From assembly GCA_965214025.1 (NCBI GenBank), contig CBDCAW010000020.1:1-64000 (forward strand): a stretch of 64,000 nucleotides of DNA, read 5' to 3'. The translations under genes were made by a program, and so were the position numbers. Shown here piece after piece: positions 1 to 8,150 of the stretch. This stretch comes from Granulosicoccus sp965214025 (GTDB lineage Bacteria; Pseudomonadota; Gammaproteobacteria; Granulosicoccales; Granulosicoccaceae). The notes beneath the pieces are model-generated. The model worked only from the letters and a program-made list of their open reading frames with translations, was not told where the DNA came from and searched no databases. Position 1 is the first letter of the stretch. Each line of letters opens with the position of its first letter.

Positions 1-24
1 CTGATCTTCGGTTTCGTAACTCAT
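1..24 (-). CDS. yfgM: YfgM-like protein, first codons only (runs off the window)
   Basis: An ATG at 24-22 opens a frame reading MSYETEDQ that leaves the window at base 1. It overlaps the hisS stop codon as ATGA, so translation is probably coupled to hisS. An acidic start of this kind directly after hisS is what the inner-membrane TPR protein YfgM shows in gammaproteobacteria, where hisS-yfgM-bamB is a conserved order. Only eight residues are visible, so the identity rests mainly on position. Confidence 0.55.
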
Positions 25-1358
25 GCTGATCCCTCTCTTTCAGGACGCTCGCCTTCGAGGCGCTCGCTTTCAAGACATTCGGTTTGTAGACATGGCGGCA
101 ACGCGGCTGCAAGCTCCGCGCGCGCCACATGAAATTGATCCGCACCACTGCGCAGTGGTTTCACGCCGACGGTGGCATTGGCCTCCTCTTCGCTGCCAAG
201 GATCAAAGCAACCTTGGCACCCAGCTTGTCGGCCTTGCGAAACTGCGACTTCAGGCTGCCGGCCTGCGGGTTCTGCACGACTTCGGCGCCGGGCAAGGCA
301 TCACGAGCCGCTTCGGCCAACTGCAGGGCCACGGAGAAGTCGACGTCACCGGTGTACATCACGAACACATCGGTGAGCCGCGGCTCAGGCATGGTACCCG
401 AGGCCTCGACCAGGGCTAGCAAGCGCTCCATGCCCAGTGCCCAACCGGCACCGGGCACACCGGGCGCACCCATCTGCTCCAGCAGACCGTCGTATCGGCC
501 GCCGGCACAGACCGTACCCTGCGCGCCGAGTTGATCGGTTGTCCATTCGAAGACGGTGTGGCTGTAATAGTCGAGGCCACGAACCAGCCGCGGATTCTCG
601 TGCACCTTCACACCGTTTTGCGCAAGCACGCGGCACAAGGTATCGAAGTGCTCAAGCGACGCTTCGCACAGGCTGTCGCGCAGCGTCGGCGCTGCGTCGA
701 TCAGCGCGGCCATTGCCGGGTTCTTGCTGTCGAGGATGCGCAGGGGATTCTTCTCCAGCCGGCGCTTGCTGTCCTCGTCGAGTACATCGGCATGCTCGCG
801 GCAGTAGCTGACCAGTGTTTCGCGGTAGCGGGCCCGGTCTTCAGCGGTACCCAGGGTATTGGCCTCCAGGGTCAGCACATCGTTGATGCCGAGCTCGCGC
901 CATAGACGCGCACTCAGCAGAATCAGTTCCGCTTCGACATGCGGCCCGGCAGCACCGTACACCTCGGCACCCGCCTGCGTGAACTGGCGCTGCCGCCCCT
1001 GCTGGGGTCGCTCGTAGCGAAACATCGGGCCGAGATACCAGACGCGACTCACGGCGCCCGGCTGCAGCAGGCCGTTCTCGATGGCGGCCCGAACACAACC
1101 TGCCGTGTTTTCGGGCCGCAGCGTCATCAGCTCGCCGTTACGATCGGGGAAGCTGTACATCTCTTTCTCGACGACGTCGGTGGCTTCGCCGAGGCTGCGT
1201 TCGAACAGTGAGGTGCTCTCGATCAGCGGCGTACGCAGCTCGCCGTGCCCGTAGCCTTGCATGACACGTCGCAGTGCGGCTTCCACATGTTGCCAGCGGG
1301 TCGCCGAGCCGGGCACTATATCCGGCATGCCACGCAGGCGTTTGTACAGCGCTTTCAC
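21..1358 (-). CDS. hisS: Histidyl-tRNA synthetase
   Basis: Class II aminoacyl-tRNA synthetase that charges tRNA-His in the cytoplasm. The product (445 aa from the chosen start) aligns by eye with E. coli HisS throughout: the RGMPDIVPG start, motif 2 (FRYERPQQGRQRQF), the histidine-specific RGLDYYSHTVFEW and AGGRYDGL segments, and a C-terminal anticodon-binding domain. I chose the GTG at 1358 because it gives the family's usual 10 or so residues before RGM; the frame stays open upstream to an ATG at 1394. The C-terminus carries an extra Glu/Arg-rich tail of about 20 residues (LESERLEGERPERE) not seen in E. coli. It lies 67 bases after pilF and overlaps yfgM by ATGA. Confidence 0.96.
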   Translation of the reverse strand: MKALYKRLRGMPDIVPGSATRWQHVEAALRRVMQGYGHGELRTPLIESTSLFERSLGEATDVVEKEMYSFPDRNGELMTLRPENTAGCVRAAIENGLLQPGAVSRVWYLGPMFRYERPQQGRQRQFTQAGAEVYGAAGPHVEAELILLSARLWRELGINDVLTLEANTLGTAEDRARYRETLVSYCREHADVLDEDSKRRLEKNPLRILDSKNPAMAALIDAAPTLRDSLCEASLEHFDTLCRVLAQNGVKVHENPRLVRGLDYYSHTVFEWTTDQLGAQGTVCAGGRYDGLLEQMGAPGVPGAGWALGMERLLALVEASGTMPEPRLTDVFVMYTGDVDFSVALQLAEAARDALPGAEVVQNPQAGSLKSQFRKADKLGAKVALILGSEEEANATVGVKPLRSGADQFHVARAELAAALPPCLQTECLESERLEGERPEREGSA

Positions 1359-1425
1359 GACGACGATGGGCCTAAGGTGATGAAGGGCTGCCAACCATGC
1401 CGGTTGCCAGGCCTCGGGTTGACGA

Positions 1426-2268
1426 TCAGTTGAGCGGCTGGCTGAGGTATTCGCCGGCCTCCTCGGACGCCGGAAACTCGTTCAGCAGGCGCGACGCGTA
1501 TTGCTCGGCGGCATCGATATCGCCGGCATCGCGGCGAATGTTCAAACCCAGCAGCAGGCTCTCGGCGGTATCGTCGCCATACGCCTGAAAGCGCTGGAAG
1601 TAGGCATCGGACACCGTCAACCGACCCTGCCGGCGCAGTAACTCGGCCATGTGCAGGTACGCATTGGCAAAGCGCGGGTTGCGGCGCAGAGCATCACGCA
1701 ACTGCGTTTCCGCCGCATCGAGCCGGTCGGCATCGAGCATGCAAAGCCCGGCGTTGTCGAGAGCGAACTCCGGTGTGTCGTAATAGGGGTTGTTGGCCGC
1801 CGACACGAATTCCTCGATGGCCGCATCGTACTCCTTCATCTCGCACAGGAAAATGCCGTAGCTATTGCGATGTTCCGCTTCTTCCGGTTCGAGAGCGATG
1901 GCCTTGGTGAAGTGCGTGCGCGCCTGTTGCTGCTTGTCGATGCGCTGCTGCAGCTGGGCATAGGTGACATGTGCCAGCGCGTTCTCCTCATCCTGTTCGA
2001 GGGCCTTCTCCAGCTTGAAACGCGCCTGGTCCAGATTGCCGCGGCGCAGGTAATTGGCGCCGAGCTGAGCATTGGCCGCCGAGGCATCCTGCGACTTCTT
2101 CTTCGACAGGCCGACGGTCGTGCAGCCGGTGCTTGCGAACAAGGTGACCACGAACGTCAGCCACGCCAGCCAGACCAGCCATGTGGATTGCCACGCCCGG
2201 GTGCTGGACACCGACGGGCCGAGCCCTGCCGGCCGACCGTGAACGAATGTAGCGGTGCGCTCGATCAT
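1426..2268 (-). CDS. pilF: Type IV pilus biogenesis lipoprotein PilF (TPR pilotin)
   Basis: A TPR protein of 280 aa of the PilF/PilW type, the outer-membrane lipoprotein that assists PilQ secretin assembly. A hydrophobic stretch (about residues 29-46) ends in a lipobox-like FASTGC with the lipidated Cys at 49, followed by at least four TPR motifs (for example ANAQLGANYLRRGNLDQARF and ALAHVTYAQLQQRIDKQQQA). The ATG overlaps the rlmN stop (ATGA), the same gene pairing as in Pseudomonas. The start is slightly uncertain because about 28 residues precede the signal helix. The neighbours usually next in this operon, rodZ and ispG, are absent and hisS follows directly. Confidence 0.88.
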   Translation of the reverse strand: MIERTATFVHGRPAGLGPSVSSTRAWQSTWLVWLAWLTFVVTLFASTGCTTVGLSKKKSQDASAANAQLGANYLRRGNLDQARFKLEKALEQDEENALAHVTYAQLQQRIDKQQQARTHFTKAIALEPEEAEHRNSYGIFLCEMKEYDAAIEEFVSAANNPYYDTPEFALDNAGLCMLDADRLDAAETQLRDALRRNPRFANAYLHMAELLRRQGRLTVSDAYFQRFQAYGDDTAESLLLGLNIRRDAGDIDAAEQYASRLLNEFPASEEAGEYLSQPLN

Positions 2269-3386
2269 CTGAACTGTTCTCCAAAACGAGGTTCGGCGAA
2301 CTTGATGTAACGGCGACTGCGGTCGGTGATGTCGCCGGCCAGTTGGCCACAGGCCGCGTCGATATCATCCCCACGGGTAGTGCGCTTCAACGTCAGCACG
2401 CCGGCGTTGTTCAGGGTGCGTGAGAAACGCTCGACGGCGTTGCCGCTGGAGCGCCGATAGCCAGACAGTGGAAAGGGGTTGAATGGGATCAAGTTCACCT
2501 TGGCGGGAAAATCCCGCAACAAGTCGGCCAACTCCCGAGCATGCCGTGCCTGATCGTTGACGCCATCGAGCATGACGTATTCGAACAGCACGTGTTTCTT
2601 GCGTTCACCGTCCACATAGCGGCGACATGCCCCCATGAGTGCTTCGATCGGATATTTCCGGTTGACCGGCACCAGTTCATCGCGAAGCTCATCGTTTGGC
2701 GCATGCAGCGATACGGCGAGCGATACGTCGATGTCGCCGGTCAGGCGATCCATGAACGGTACCAGGCCAGAGGTACTGACGGTGACGCGCCGCTTGCTCA
2801 GGCCGTAGGCCAGATCGTCCAGCATCAGCCGCAAGGCGGGAACCAGCCTTGCGTAGTTGGCCAGTGGTTCACCCATGCCCATCATCACCACGTTGGTAAT
2901 GCGCTGCGAGGCGGATGCCGGATCGGCGCCGAGCAAGGCGGTGGCCAGCCACACCTGGCCGATGATCTCGCCCACCGTGAGGTTACGGTTGAAGCCCTGC
3001 CGCCCCGTGGCGCAGAACGAGCAATCCAATGCGCACCCTACCTGAGACGATACGCACAGCGTGCCACGATCGGCCTCGGGGATGTAGACGGTCTCGATGC
3101 TGTTGCCATCATCGAGCTCGAACAGCCATTTGCAGGTGCCATCGCGCGAACGCTGGTCGAGCTGCACCCGTGGCAGATCGAGGCAGGCTCGTTCTTCGAG
3201 CACCTTGCGCGTACCCTTGGAGATATCGCTCATGTCGGCGAAGTGCCGAACGCCGCGCTGGTATACCCACTGCATGACCTGCTGAGCGCGAAACGGCTTC
3301 TCACCCAAGGCCACGAAGAACGCACGCAGACCGGCCTGATCGAGATCGAACAGGTTCACCGGAATGACTTCGGAGTCTGCGTGCAT
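2265..3386 (-). CDS. rlmN: Dual-specificity 23S rRNA/tRNA methyltransferase RlmN
   Basis: Radical-SAM enzyme that makes 2-methyladenosine at A2503 of 23S rRNA and A37 of some tRNAs. The 373-residue product shows the radical-SAM cluster motif as CALDCSFC (Cys118, 122, 125), the following GRQGFNRNLTVGEIIGQV, and a C-terminal GDDIDAACGQL that supplies the second catalytic Cys. Length and motif order fit the family. It starts 15 bases after ndk ends and is coupled to pilF, so ndk-rlmN-pilF looks like one transcript. Confidence 0.95.
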   Translation of the reverse strand: MHADSEVIPVNLFDLDQAGLRAFFVALGEKPFRAQQVMQWVYQRGVRHFADMSDISKGTRKVLEERACLDLPRVQLDQRSRDGTCKWLFELDDGNSIETVYIPEADRGTLCVSSQVGCALDCSFCATGRQGFNRNLTVGEIIGQVWLATALLGADPASASQRITNVVMMGMGEPLANYARLVPALRLMLDDLAYGLSKRRVTVSTSGLVPFMDRLTGDIDVSLAVSLHAPNDELRDELVPVNRKYPIEALMGACRRYVDGERKKHVLFEYVMLDGVNDQARHARELADLLRDFPAKVNLIPFNPFPLSGYRRSSGNAVERFSRTLNNAGVLTLKRTTRGDDIDAACGQLAGDITDRSRRYIKFAEPRFGEQFR

Positions 3387-3401
3387 GACGAAGGATCTTG
3401 C

Positions 3402-3830
3402 TCAGCGAGTGCGCTGGCAAACCCCGTCGCTGAAGAAGAAGCGGATCTCTTCAGCGGCGGTTTCCGGTGCATCGGAACCATGCACGGCGTTTTCGTCGAT
3501 GGACGATGCGAAACGCTTGCGAATCGTACCTTCGGCGGCCTCGGCGGGATTGGTGGCACCCATGACCTCGCGGTTCTTCGCGATCGCGTCATCACCTTCC
3601 AGCACCTGGACCATCACCGGCCCGGACGTCATGAACTCCACGAGGCTGGCATAGAACGGCCGTTCCTTGTGCACCGCGTAGAACTCACCCGCCTGCTCCT
3701 TCGTCAGGTGCACCATACGGGCAGCGACGATGCGCAGACCGGCCTGCTCGAACATGGCGTAGATCTCGCCGATATGGTTGCTGGCGACGGCATCGGGCTT
3801 GATGATCGAAAAGGTCTGTTCGGTGGCCAT
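3402..3830 (-). CDS. ndk: Nucleoside diphosphate kinase
   Basis: Transfers the gamma phosphate of ATP to nucleoside diphosphates through a phospho-histidine, balancing the cytoplasmic NTP and dNTP pools. The 142-residue product is standard length, begins TFSIIKPDAV and has the active-site His117 in NAVHGSDA. First gene of the ndk-rlmN-pilF-hisS run; a consensus -10 box sits about 70 bases upstream of the ATG. Confidence 0.97.
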   Translation of the reverse strand: MATEQTFSIIKPDAVASNHIGEIYAMFEQAGLRIVAARMVHLTKEQAGEFYAVHKERPFYASLVEFMTSGPVMVQVLEGDDAIAKNREVMGATNPAEAAEGTIRKRFASSIDENAVHGSDAPETAAEEIRFFFSDGVCQRTR

Positions 3831-3901
3831 GCAGGCAGAAGCTCCGGTAAAGGGTCAGTGATCGGGAGGACGGCTCAAAGAGACTGCCGTATCAACCCGC
3901 C

Positions 3902-3907
3902 ATTATA
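3902..3907 (-). promoter_or_regulatory. -10 box of a probable ndk promoter
   Basis: On the minus strand this reads TATAAT, a perfect sigma-70 -10 element, preceded by TGCGC. No good -35 hexamer lies 16-18 bases upstream, so an extended -10 or an activator would be needed. It sits between the end of the proteasome-like gene and ndk, pointing at ndk. Confidence 0.45.
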
Positions 3908-3951
3908 GCGCAGTGGCGGGCCTGGCAGCGCATGCACCTGCTGATGCACGG

Positions 3952-4524
3952 CTACTTCTTGAGCGTGACGCTCTGCAGATCGATCGGCCCTTGAGACGAG
4001 GTATCGAACTCGGCACCGGCCTCGGCCCCCGCGCGGGCGATATCCTTCGCCGAACGCAGCCGGTCGTACACCGCGTGCATGGCCCCCAACGCGTAGCTCG
4101 CACCCGACCCCACCGCCCAGAACCGCGTGTACTCGTAGACCTCGCGGAGCGAGTACAGTGCGAAGATGCCGTTCGGATTGATGTATACCGCATCGATCTG
4201 GCTGGTTTCGTACGGGTCTTCGTCGTCATCCTTCGGATTCAGGAAGTAACGCTCCTTGAGCACCGGGTGCAGGCGGATCAAGGTATCGAAGGTGGTGTCA
4301 CGGGTGGAGAAGTCCGCGCCCACGTCCGGGTCGTTGAACGCTCGTTCCGCCACCAGCGAGTGAGCGGCACTGCCCACGATCCCCATGCGCGAACGCCCGA
4401 CGCGCTGAATCTTGCAATGGTGCACGTCCAATCGCGCATTCAGGCGGATCTCGCCGAAAGTGGTCAGCGTATCGGCTGCGATGCAGGCGGTGGTGCCCTT
4501 GCGGGCTACGACAATGGTCGACAA
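3952..4524 (-). CDS. HslV/proteasome beta-like Ntn hydrolase with predicted N-terminal Ser
   Basis: An N-terminal-nucleophile hydrolase of the proteasome/HslV superfamily. The mature chain would begin STIVVARKG, matching the HslV start TTIVSVRRNG, with Asp at position 17 as in the family and a Lys near 37 (KIQRVG) in place of Lys33. The later AVGSGASYALGAMHAV matches the HslV GSGGNYALAAARAL helix. The chosen start is the TTG at 4524: it has GGGA 8 bases upstream and puts Ser directly after Met, which a protease of this fold needs. The ATG at 4638 would add 38 residues without family resemblance. The product is 190 aa. There is no hslU or other ATPase nearby, so it is not classical HslVU; the Betaproteobacteria proteasome homologue (BPH) type is the closest I can name. 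It lies 100 bases after nrdR. Family is firm, function unknown. Confidence 0.72.
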   Translation of the reverse strand: MSTIVVARKGTTACIAADTLTTFGEIRLNARLDVHHCKIQRVGRSRMGIVGSAAHSLVAERAFNDPDVGADFSTRDTTFDTLIRLHPVLKERYFLNPKDDDEDPYETSQIDAVYINPNGIFALYSLREVYEYTRFWAVGSGASYALGAMHAVYDRLRSAKDIARAGAEAGAEFDTSSQGPIDLQSVTLKK

Positions 4525-4624
4525 ATGATAAATCCCGGTCGCAGGCCGTCGAGTGGCTGCTCGCCGGCTCCCGAGCCTGATGAATGCGTTGGCACGTGGG
4601 GATACTATCCCCGACTCAGAGCCT

Positions 4625-5131
4625 TCACGGTTCGTCATCGTCCAGCAGCGACAACTGGCTCGATACCATTTCGGAATCCGGCGCGCGCTCCAGCCGTTCG
4701 ATCGCTTCTCGGAAGGCGGCGATATCCTCGAACTGGCGATAGACGGAAGCGAAGCGGATGTAGGCCACGTGATCGAGCCGCCGGAGTTCTTCCATCACCC
4801 ACTCGCCGATCTGCCGTGCATCGATCTCACGCTCGCCGGCTACCAGGCAACGGTGCTTGACGCGGGCAACGGCCTCGTCGATCTGCTCAACGCTTACCGG
4901 CCGCTTCTCGAGCGATTTCAGAAAGCCGGCCTGTAGCTTCGACTCGACGAACGGCTCGCGGTTGCCGCGTGACTTGATCACGCGAGGCAGGTTCAGTTCA
5001 GCACTTTCGTAGGTGGTAAAGCGCTCCTCGCACTCCGTACACTCGCGCCGACGACGCACGCGGTCGTTGTCGCCGACCAACCGTGAATCGACCACCCGAG
5101 TATCGATGGACCCGCAGAACGGGCAACGCAT
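4625..5131 (-). CDS. nrdR: Transcriptional repressor NrdR
   Basis: Nucleotide-sensing repressor of ribonucleotide reductase genes. The 168-residue product has the N-terminal zinc ribbon (Cys3, 6, 31, 34), the basic RRRRE stretch between the Cys pairs, and the ATP-cone domain with VIKSRGNREPF and EKRPVS. The ATG at 5131 gives the standard MRCPFCGS start; the open frame extends a further 17 codons without family similarity. The C-terminus is about 18 residues longer than E. coli NrdR. No nrd genes are in the window. Confidence 0.95.
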   Translation of the reverse strand: MRCPFCGSIDTRVVDSRLVGDNDRVRRRRECTECEERFTTYESAELNLPRVIKSRGNREPFVESKLQAGFLKSLEKRPVSVEQIDEAVARVKHRCLVAGEREIDARQIGEWVMEELRRLDHVAYIRFASVYRQFEDIAAFREAIERLERAPDSEMVSSQLSLLDDDEP

Positions 5132-5178
5132 GGTAAGGACCCCGACTCTGTGGACCAAAAGGAGCGGCGTGGAGGTTA

Positions 5179-5203
5179 CCACAGGCGCTATGTTATCCTG
5201 TGG
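5179..5203. promoter_or_regulatory. Inverted repeat between nrdR and mdh
   Basis: Seven-base arms CCACAGG (5179-5185) and CCTGTGG (5197-5203) flank an 11-base AT-richer centre (CGCTATGTTAT). It lies 48 bases upstream of the nrdR start and 110 bases upstream of mdh, a good place for an operator serving one or both divergent genes. It does not resemble the NrdR box consensus, so the binding protein is unknown. Confidence 0.4.
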
Positions 5204-5313
5204 CTCCAGATCGGCGGCGTGAGTGCGTTCTGGCTCGGCGTACGGCCCCGCAAGACCCTGTCATCACCCTGTCATCGATCATCCACTCTCCCCCTCGGAC
5301 TACAATCCACGCC

Positions 5314-6297
5314 ATGACTCAGCCGAAGCGTATTGCCGTGACCGGTGCGGCCGGTCAGATCTGCTATTCCCTGTTGTTTCGCATCGCATCGGGCCACGTG
5401 TACGGGCCCGACCAGCCGGTCAGCCTGCACCTGCTGGAGGTGACTCCGGCGCTGGGCCTGCTCGAAGCGGTGAAGATGGAACTGGATGACTGCGCCTTTC
5501 CGTTGCTGCATGAGATCGTCTGCACCGATGATCCGAAGATCGCACTGAAGGGCGTCGATGCCGCGTTGTTCGTTGGCGCCAAGCCCCGGGGCCCGGGCAT
5601 GGAGCGAAGTGATCTGATCGCGGACAACGGCAAGATCTTCAGCGCGCTGGGCAAGGTACTCGACGAGGTGGGCAGCAAGGATTGCAAAGTCTGCGTGGTC
5701 GGCAATCCGGCCAATACAAACGCTCTGATACTGCAGCAGAACGCGCCGAACATCGATCCGCGCAACATCACCGCCCTCACCCGTCTTGATCACAATCGAG
5801 CGATTTCCCAGCTGGCGGCAAAGGCCGGTGCCACCGTGGCAGGCATTCGGCGCATGATCATCTGGGGCAATCATTCCACCACACAGGTGCCCGACATCAG
5901 CCACACGACCATTGACGGCAAGCCTGCTCCCGAAGCGGTCGATCAAGGCTGGGCCCACGATACCTTCATCACCACGGTTGCCAAGCGGGGCGCTGCCGTG
6001 ATCAATGCCCGGGGCAGCTCCAGTGCGGCTTCGGCGGCCAATGGCGTGATCGATCACATGGCCAGCTGGATCCAGGGCACCGACGGCGACGACTGGGTCA
6101 GCATGGCGGTCACCAGCGACGGCAGCTACGGTATAGAGAAAGGCTTGATCTACTCGTTTCCCGTGCGCTGCGCCAACGGCGACTACACCATCGTCACCGA
6201 CCTGGAGGTGGGCGATGTCGTCAAGCAGAAGATGATCGCCAGCCAGCAGGAACTACTGGACGAGCGCGATACCGTCGCGGACCTCATTCCCGACTGA
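5314..6297 (+). CDS. mdh: Malate dehydrogenase (NAD-dependent, 327-aa type)
   Basis: TCA-cycle enzyme interconverting malate and oxaloacetate. The product starts MTQPKRIAVTGAAGQI with the nucleotide-binding GAAGQI at 11-16, and carries the LTRLDHNRAISQLA active-site Asp segment and the catalytic His in IWGNHSTTQVPD. Length and motifs match the Burkholderia/Xanthomonas-type Mdh rather than the 312-aa enteric type. The ATG at 5314 is chosen; the frame is open further up but not family-like. Its last 45 bases overlap the end of msrQ on the other strand. Confidence 0.95.
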   Translation: MTQPKRIAVTGAAGQICYSLLFRIASGHVYGPDQPVSLHLLEVTPALGLLEAVKMELDDCAFPLLHEIVCTDDPKIALKGVDAALFVGAKPRGPGMERSDLIADNGKIFSALGKVLDEVGSKDCKVCVVGNPANTNALILQQNAPNIDPRNITALTRLDHNRAISQLAAKAGATVAGIRRMIIWGNHSTTQVPDISHTTIDGKPAPEAVDQGWAHDTFITTVAKRGAAVINARGSSSAASAANGVIDHMASWIQGTDGDDWVSMAVTSDGSYGIEKGLIYSFPVRCANGDYTIVTDLEVGDVVKQKMIASQQELLDERDTVADLIPD

Positions 6298-6984
6298 ACC
6301 GGGCCTGCCGGGTGCGATTGGTGCGTGACCCTTCAGTTCATGCACCAGCCGCACGGCCAGCAAGCCGATCAGCAACACCAGATACACGTAAGGCTCGACC
6401 AGGTCACCCTTGGCGAGCCATAGGTAGTGCACTACAGCTACCGTGGCGGCGATGTACACCCAGCGATGCAATGCCAGCCATTTCCTGCCAAGTTTCCGAG
6501 CCATGCTCTTCGGCGATGTAACGGCCAGCGTCAGCAGGATCAGGAAGGCCACGGAACCTGCCATTATGTAGGGGCGTTCCAGCAGATCTTCAGTCAGTAC
6601 CCGCAGCGACAACTGCAAGTCGAGCACGAAATAGGTCAGTATATGCAGCGTCACGTAGAAAAAGGCGAAAAGCCCGATCATGCGTCGCAGACGAATGGGC
6701 CAGGTCTGCCTGAGCAACCAGCGCAGCGGCGTCAGCGCGAGGCCGATCCACAGGAAGCGAATGGCCTGCTCACCCGTTTCGTGGGTAATCGCCTCGATCG
6801 GATTGGCCCCCAGGCGATTGCTGAACAGAGCGAAGAGTAGATACGCGAAAGGGACCAGCGACACGCTGAAAACCACCGGTTTCAGCCAGGCTCCCGGCGC
6901 CGGCAGGCGCCGCAGTGTGCCGAGCAGTACAGCGCCAGTTCCGACGACGGGATGGTGCACTAGTGGTTCTCCCGCAGCACCCAC
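6253..6984 (-). CDS. msrQ: Heme-binding membrane subunit MsrQ (YedZ)
   Basis: Integral inner-membrane b-type cytochrome that passes electrons to MsrP for periplasmic methionine sulfoxide repair. About six hydrophobic segments are visible, with likely heme ligand His residues in FFYVTLHILTYFVL, ALHRWVYIA and VVHYLWL. The start is the GTG at 6984, which has a strong GAGGAG six bases upstream and lies 14 bases after the msrP stop; the frame extends into msrP but that part is not MsrQ. The 243-residue product has a C-terminal extension of about 30 residues beyond the last helix that runs into the 3-prime end of mdh. Confidence 0.92.
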   Translation of the reverse strand: MGAAGEPLVHHPVVGTGAVLLGTLRRLPAPGAWLKPVVFSVSLVPFAYLLFALFSNRLGANPIEAITHETGEQAIRFLWIGLALTPLRWLLRQTWPIRLRRMIGLFAFFYVTLHILTYFVLDLQLSLRVLTEDLLERPYIMAGSVAFLILLTLAVTSPKSMARKLGRKWLALHRWVYIAATVAVVHYLWLAKGDLVEPYVYLVLLIGLLAVRLVHELKGHAPIAPGRPGSVGNEVRDGIALVQ

Positions 6985-6998
6985 TGAATTCTCCTCAC

Positions 6999-7958
6999 TC
7001 AATGATTCTTCTTCAGATCCATGCCGCTGTACAGGCTTGCCACCTGCTCGGCATAACCGTTCATCGGTCGGGTATCGATCTTGCCCGAGAACAAAGCCGC
7101 GAAACCGCTGGTATCGCCCGACAGGCGGCGTTCGCGTGCCTGGCTCCAACGCGGATGGCTGACGGCCGGGTTCACGTTGCTGTAGAAACCGTACTCGTTC
7201 GGTGCCGACTGGTTCCAGCTGGTTACCGGTTGCTCGGAGACGAAACTGATGCGCACGATCGACTTGATGCTCTTGTAACCATATTTCCAGGGCACCACCA
7301 ACCGCAGCGGCGCACCATTCTGGTTCGGAATGATGTTGCCGTACATGCCCAATGCCATGAATGACAGCGGGTTCATCGCCTCGTCCATGCGTAGCCCCTC
7401 ACGGTAGGGCCAATCGAGCACGCGACTGCGCAGACCCGGCAACGGTTGGTCGGAAACCGTTTCGAAGGCGACGTATTTCGCCTTCGACGTAGGCTTGAAC
7501 CGCTTCAGCAGGTCAGCCAGCGCGAAGCCGTTCCATGGAATGACCATCGACCACGCTTCCACACACCGCATACGGTAAACACGCTCTTCGACCACGTGCG
7601 GCTTGAGGATGTCTTCCAATGTATAGGAACCCGGGTTCTCGCACTCACCGGTGATCTCGATACTCCACGGGTCAGTCTTCAGACTCTCCGCGTTGTCGGA
7701 CGGATCGCTCTTGGCGGTACCCAGTTCGTAGAAATTGTTGTAAGTGGTTGCCGTCTCGAACGAAGTCAGCTCCTCATCCGTCTGATACTCGCTTTCCACC
7801 GGCTTGGTGGCCAACGGCCGGCCATCATCGGCTGCCAAAGCCTGCCCGCCGATAAAACCGGTGGCACCGGCGGCCAGCGATGCCTGTATGAGCTGGCGGC
7901 GACGCCTGAAAGTGGTTTCATCGGTAATCTCATCGCTGGTAATGCCAGCTATCTTCAT
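6999..7958 (-). CDS. msrP: Protein-methionine-sulfoxide reductase catalytic subunit MsrP
   Basis: Periplasmic molybdopterin enzyme of the SUOX family that reduces oxidised methionines in envelope proteins. It has a Tat signal (FRRRRQLIQASLAAGATGF), the cofactor-binding Cys in YRMRCVEAWSMVIPW, and the family segments PLRLVVPWKYGYKSIKS and FYSNVNPAVSHPRWSQA. I prefer the ATG at 7958 (MKIAGITSDEIT, 319 aa), which gives the usual spacing to the twin arginines; an ATG at 7970 and a GTG at 8006 are also in frame. It forms an operon with msrQ and is divergent from the DUF4011-like gene. Confidence 0.93.
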   Translation of the reverse strand: MKIAGITSDEITDETTFRRRRQLIQASLAAGATGFIGGQALAADDGRPLATKPVESEYQTDEELTSFETATTYNNFYELGTAKSDPSDNAESLKTDPWSIEITGECENPGSYTLEDILKPHVVEERVYRMRCVEAWSMVIPWNGFALADLLKRFKPTSKAKYVAFETVSDQPLPGLRSRVLDWPYREGLRMDEAMNPLSFMALGMYGNIIPNQNGAPLRLVVPWKYGYKSIKSIVRISFVSEQPVTSWNQSAPNEYGFYSNVNPAVSHPRWSQARERRLSGDTSGFAALFSGKIDTRPMNGYAEQVASLYSGMDLKKNH

Positions 7959-8150
7959 CCAGTCACGCATGAGTCGGTTCGGTTCAGGTTCATTGGTCTG
8001 CCACACGGTGTACTATCGGCAGTCGAGGGTCCCGTCTCCAGTGCGATCGGAGAACGTGCGGATCTTGTCGATTGTCCGGGTGAAAACGGCGCGCCGGCAT
8101 TATCCTGCGCTGCCGTTTCGGCAATCTGGTATCACAGACAAGCTTATCGG

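Noticed and set aside
2541..3908. 455-codon open frame on the plus strand
   Set aside because: It lies opposite rlmN and ndk, both certain; its His/Gln-rich composition is the usual antisense shadow of a G+C-rich gene.
4524..4638. 38-residue N-terminal extension of the proteasome-like protein as a propeptide
   Set aside because: The sequence is low in family resemblance and overlaps nrdR; the TTG start explains the mature N-terminus without a propeptide, though this cannot be excluded.
5179..5203. NrdR box
   Set aside because: The arms CCACAGG/CCTGTGG and 11-base centre do not match the ACAC-TATAT-GTG-type NrdR consensus.
7446..8150. N-terminal 235 codons of the long frame that contains the DUF4011-like gene
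   Set aside because: This part is antisense to msrP and has no DUF4011 similarity; the real gene starts near 8151.
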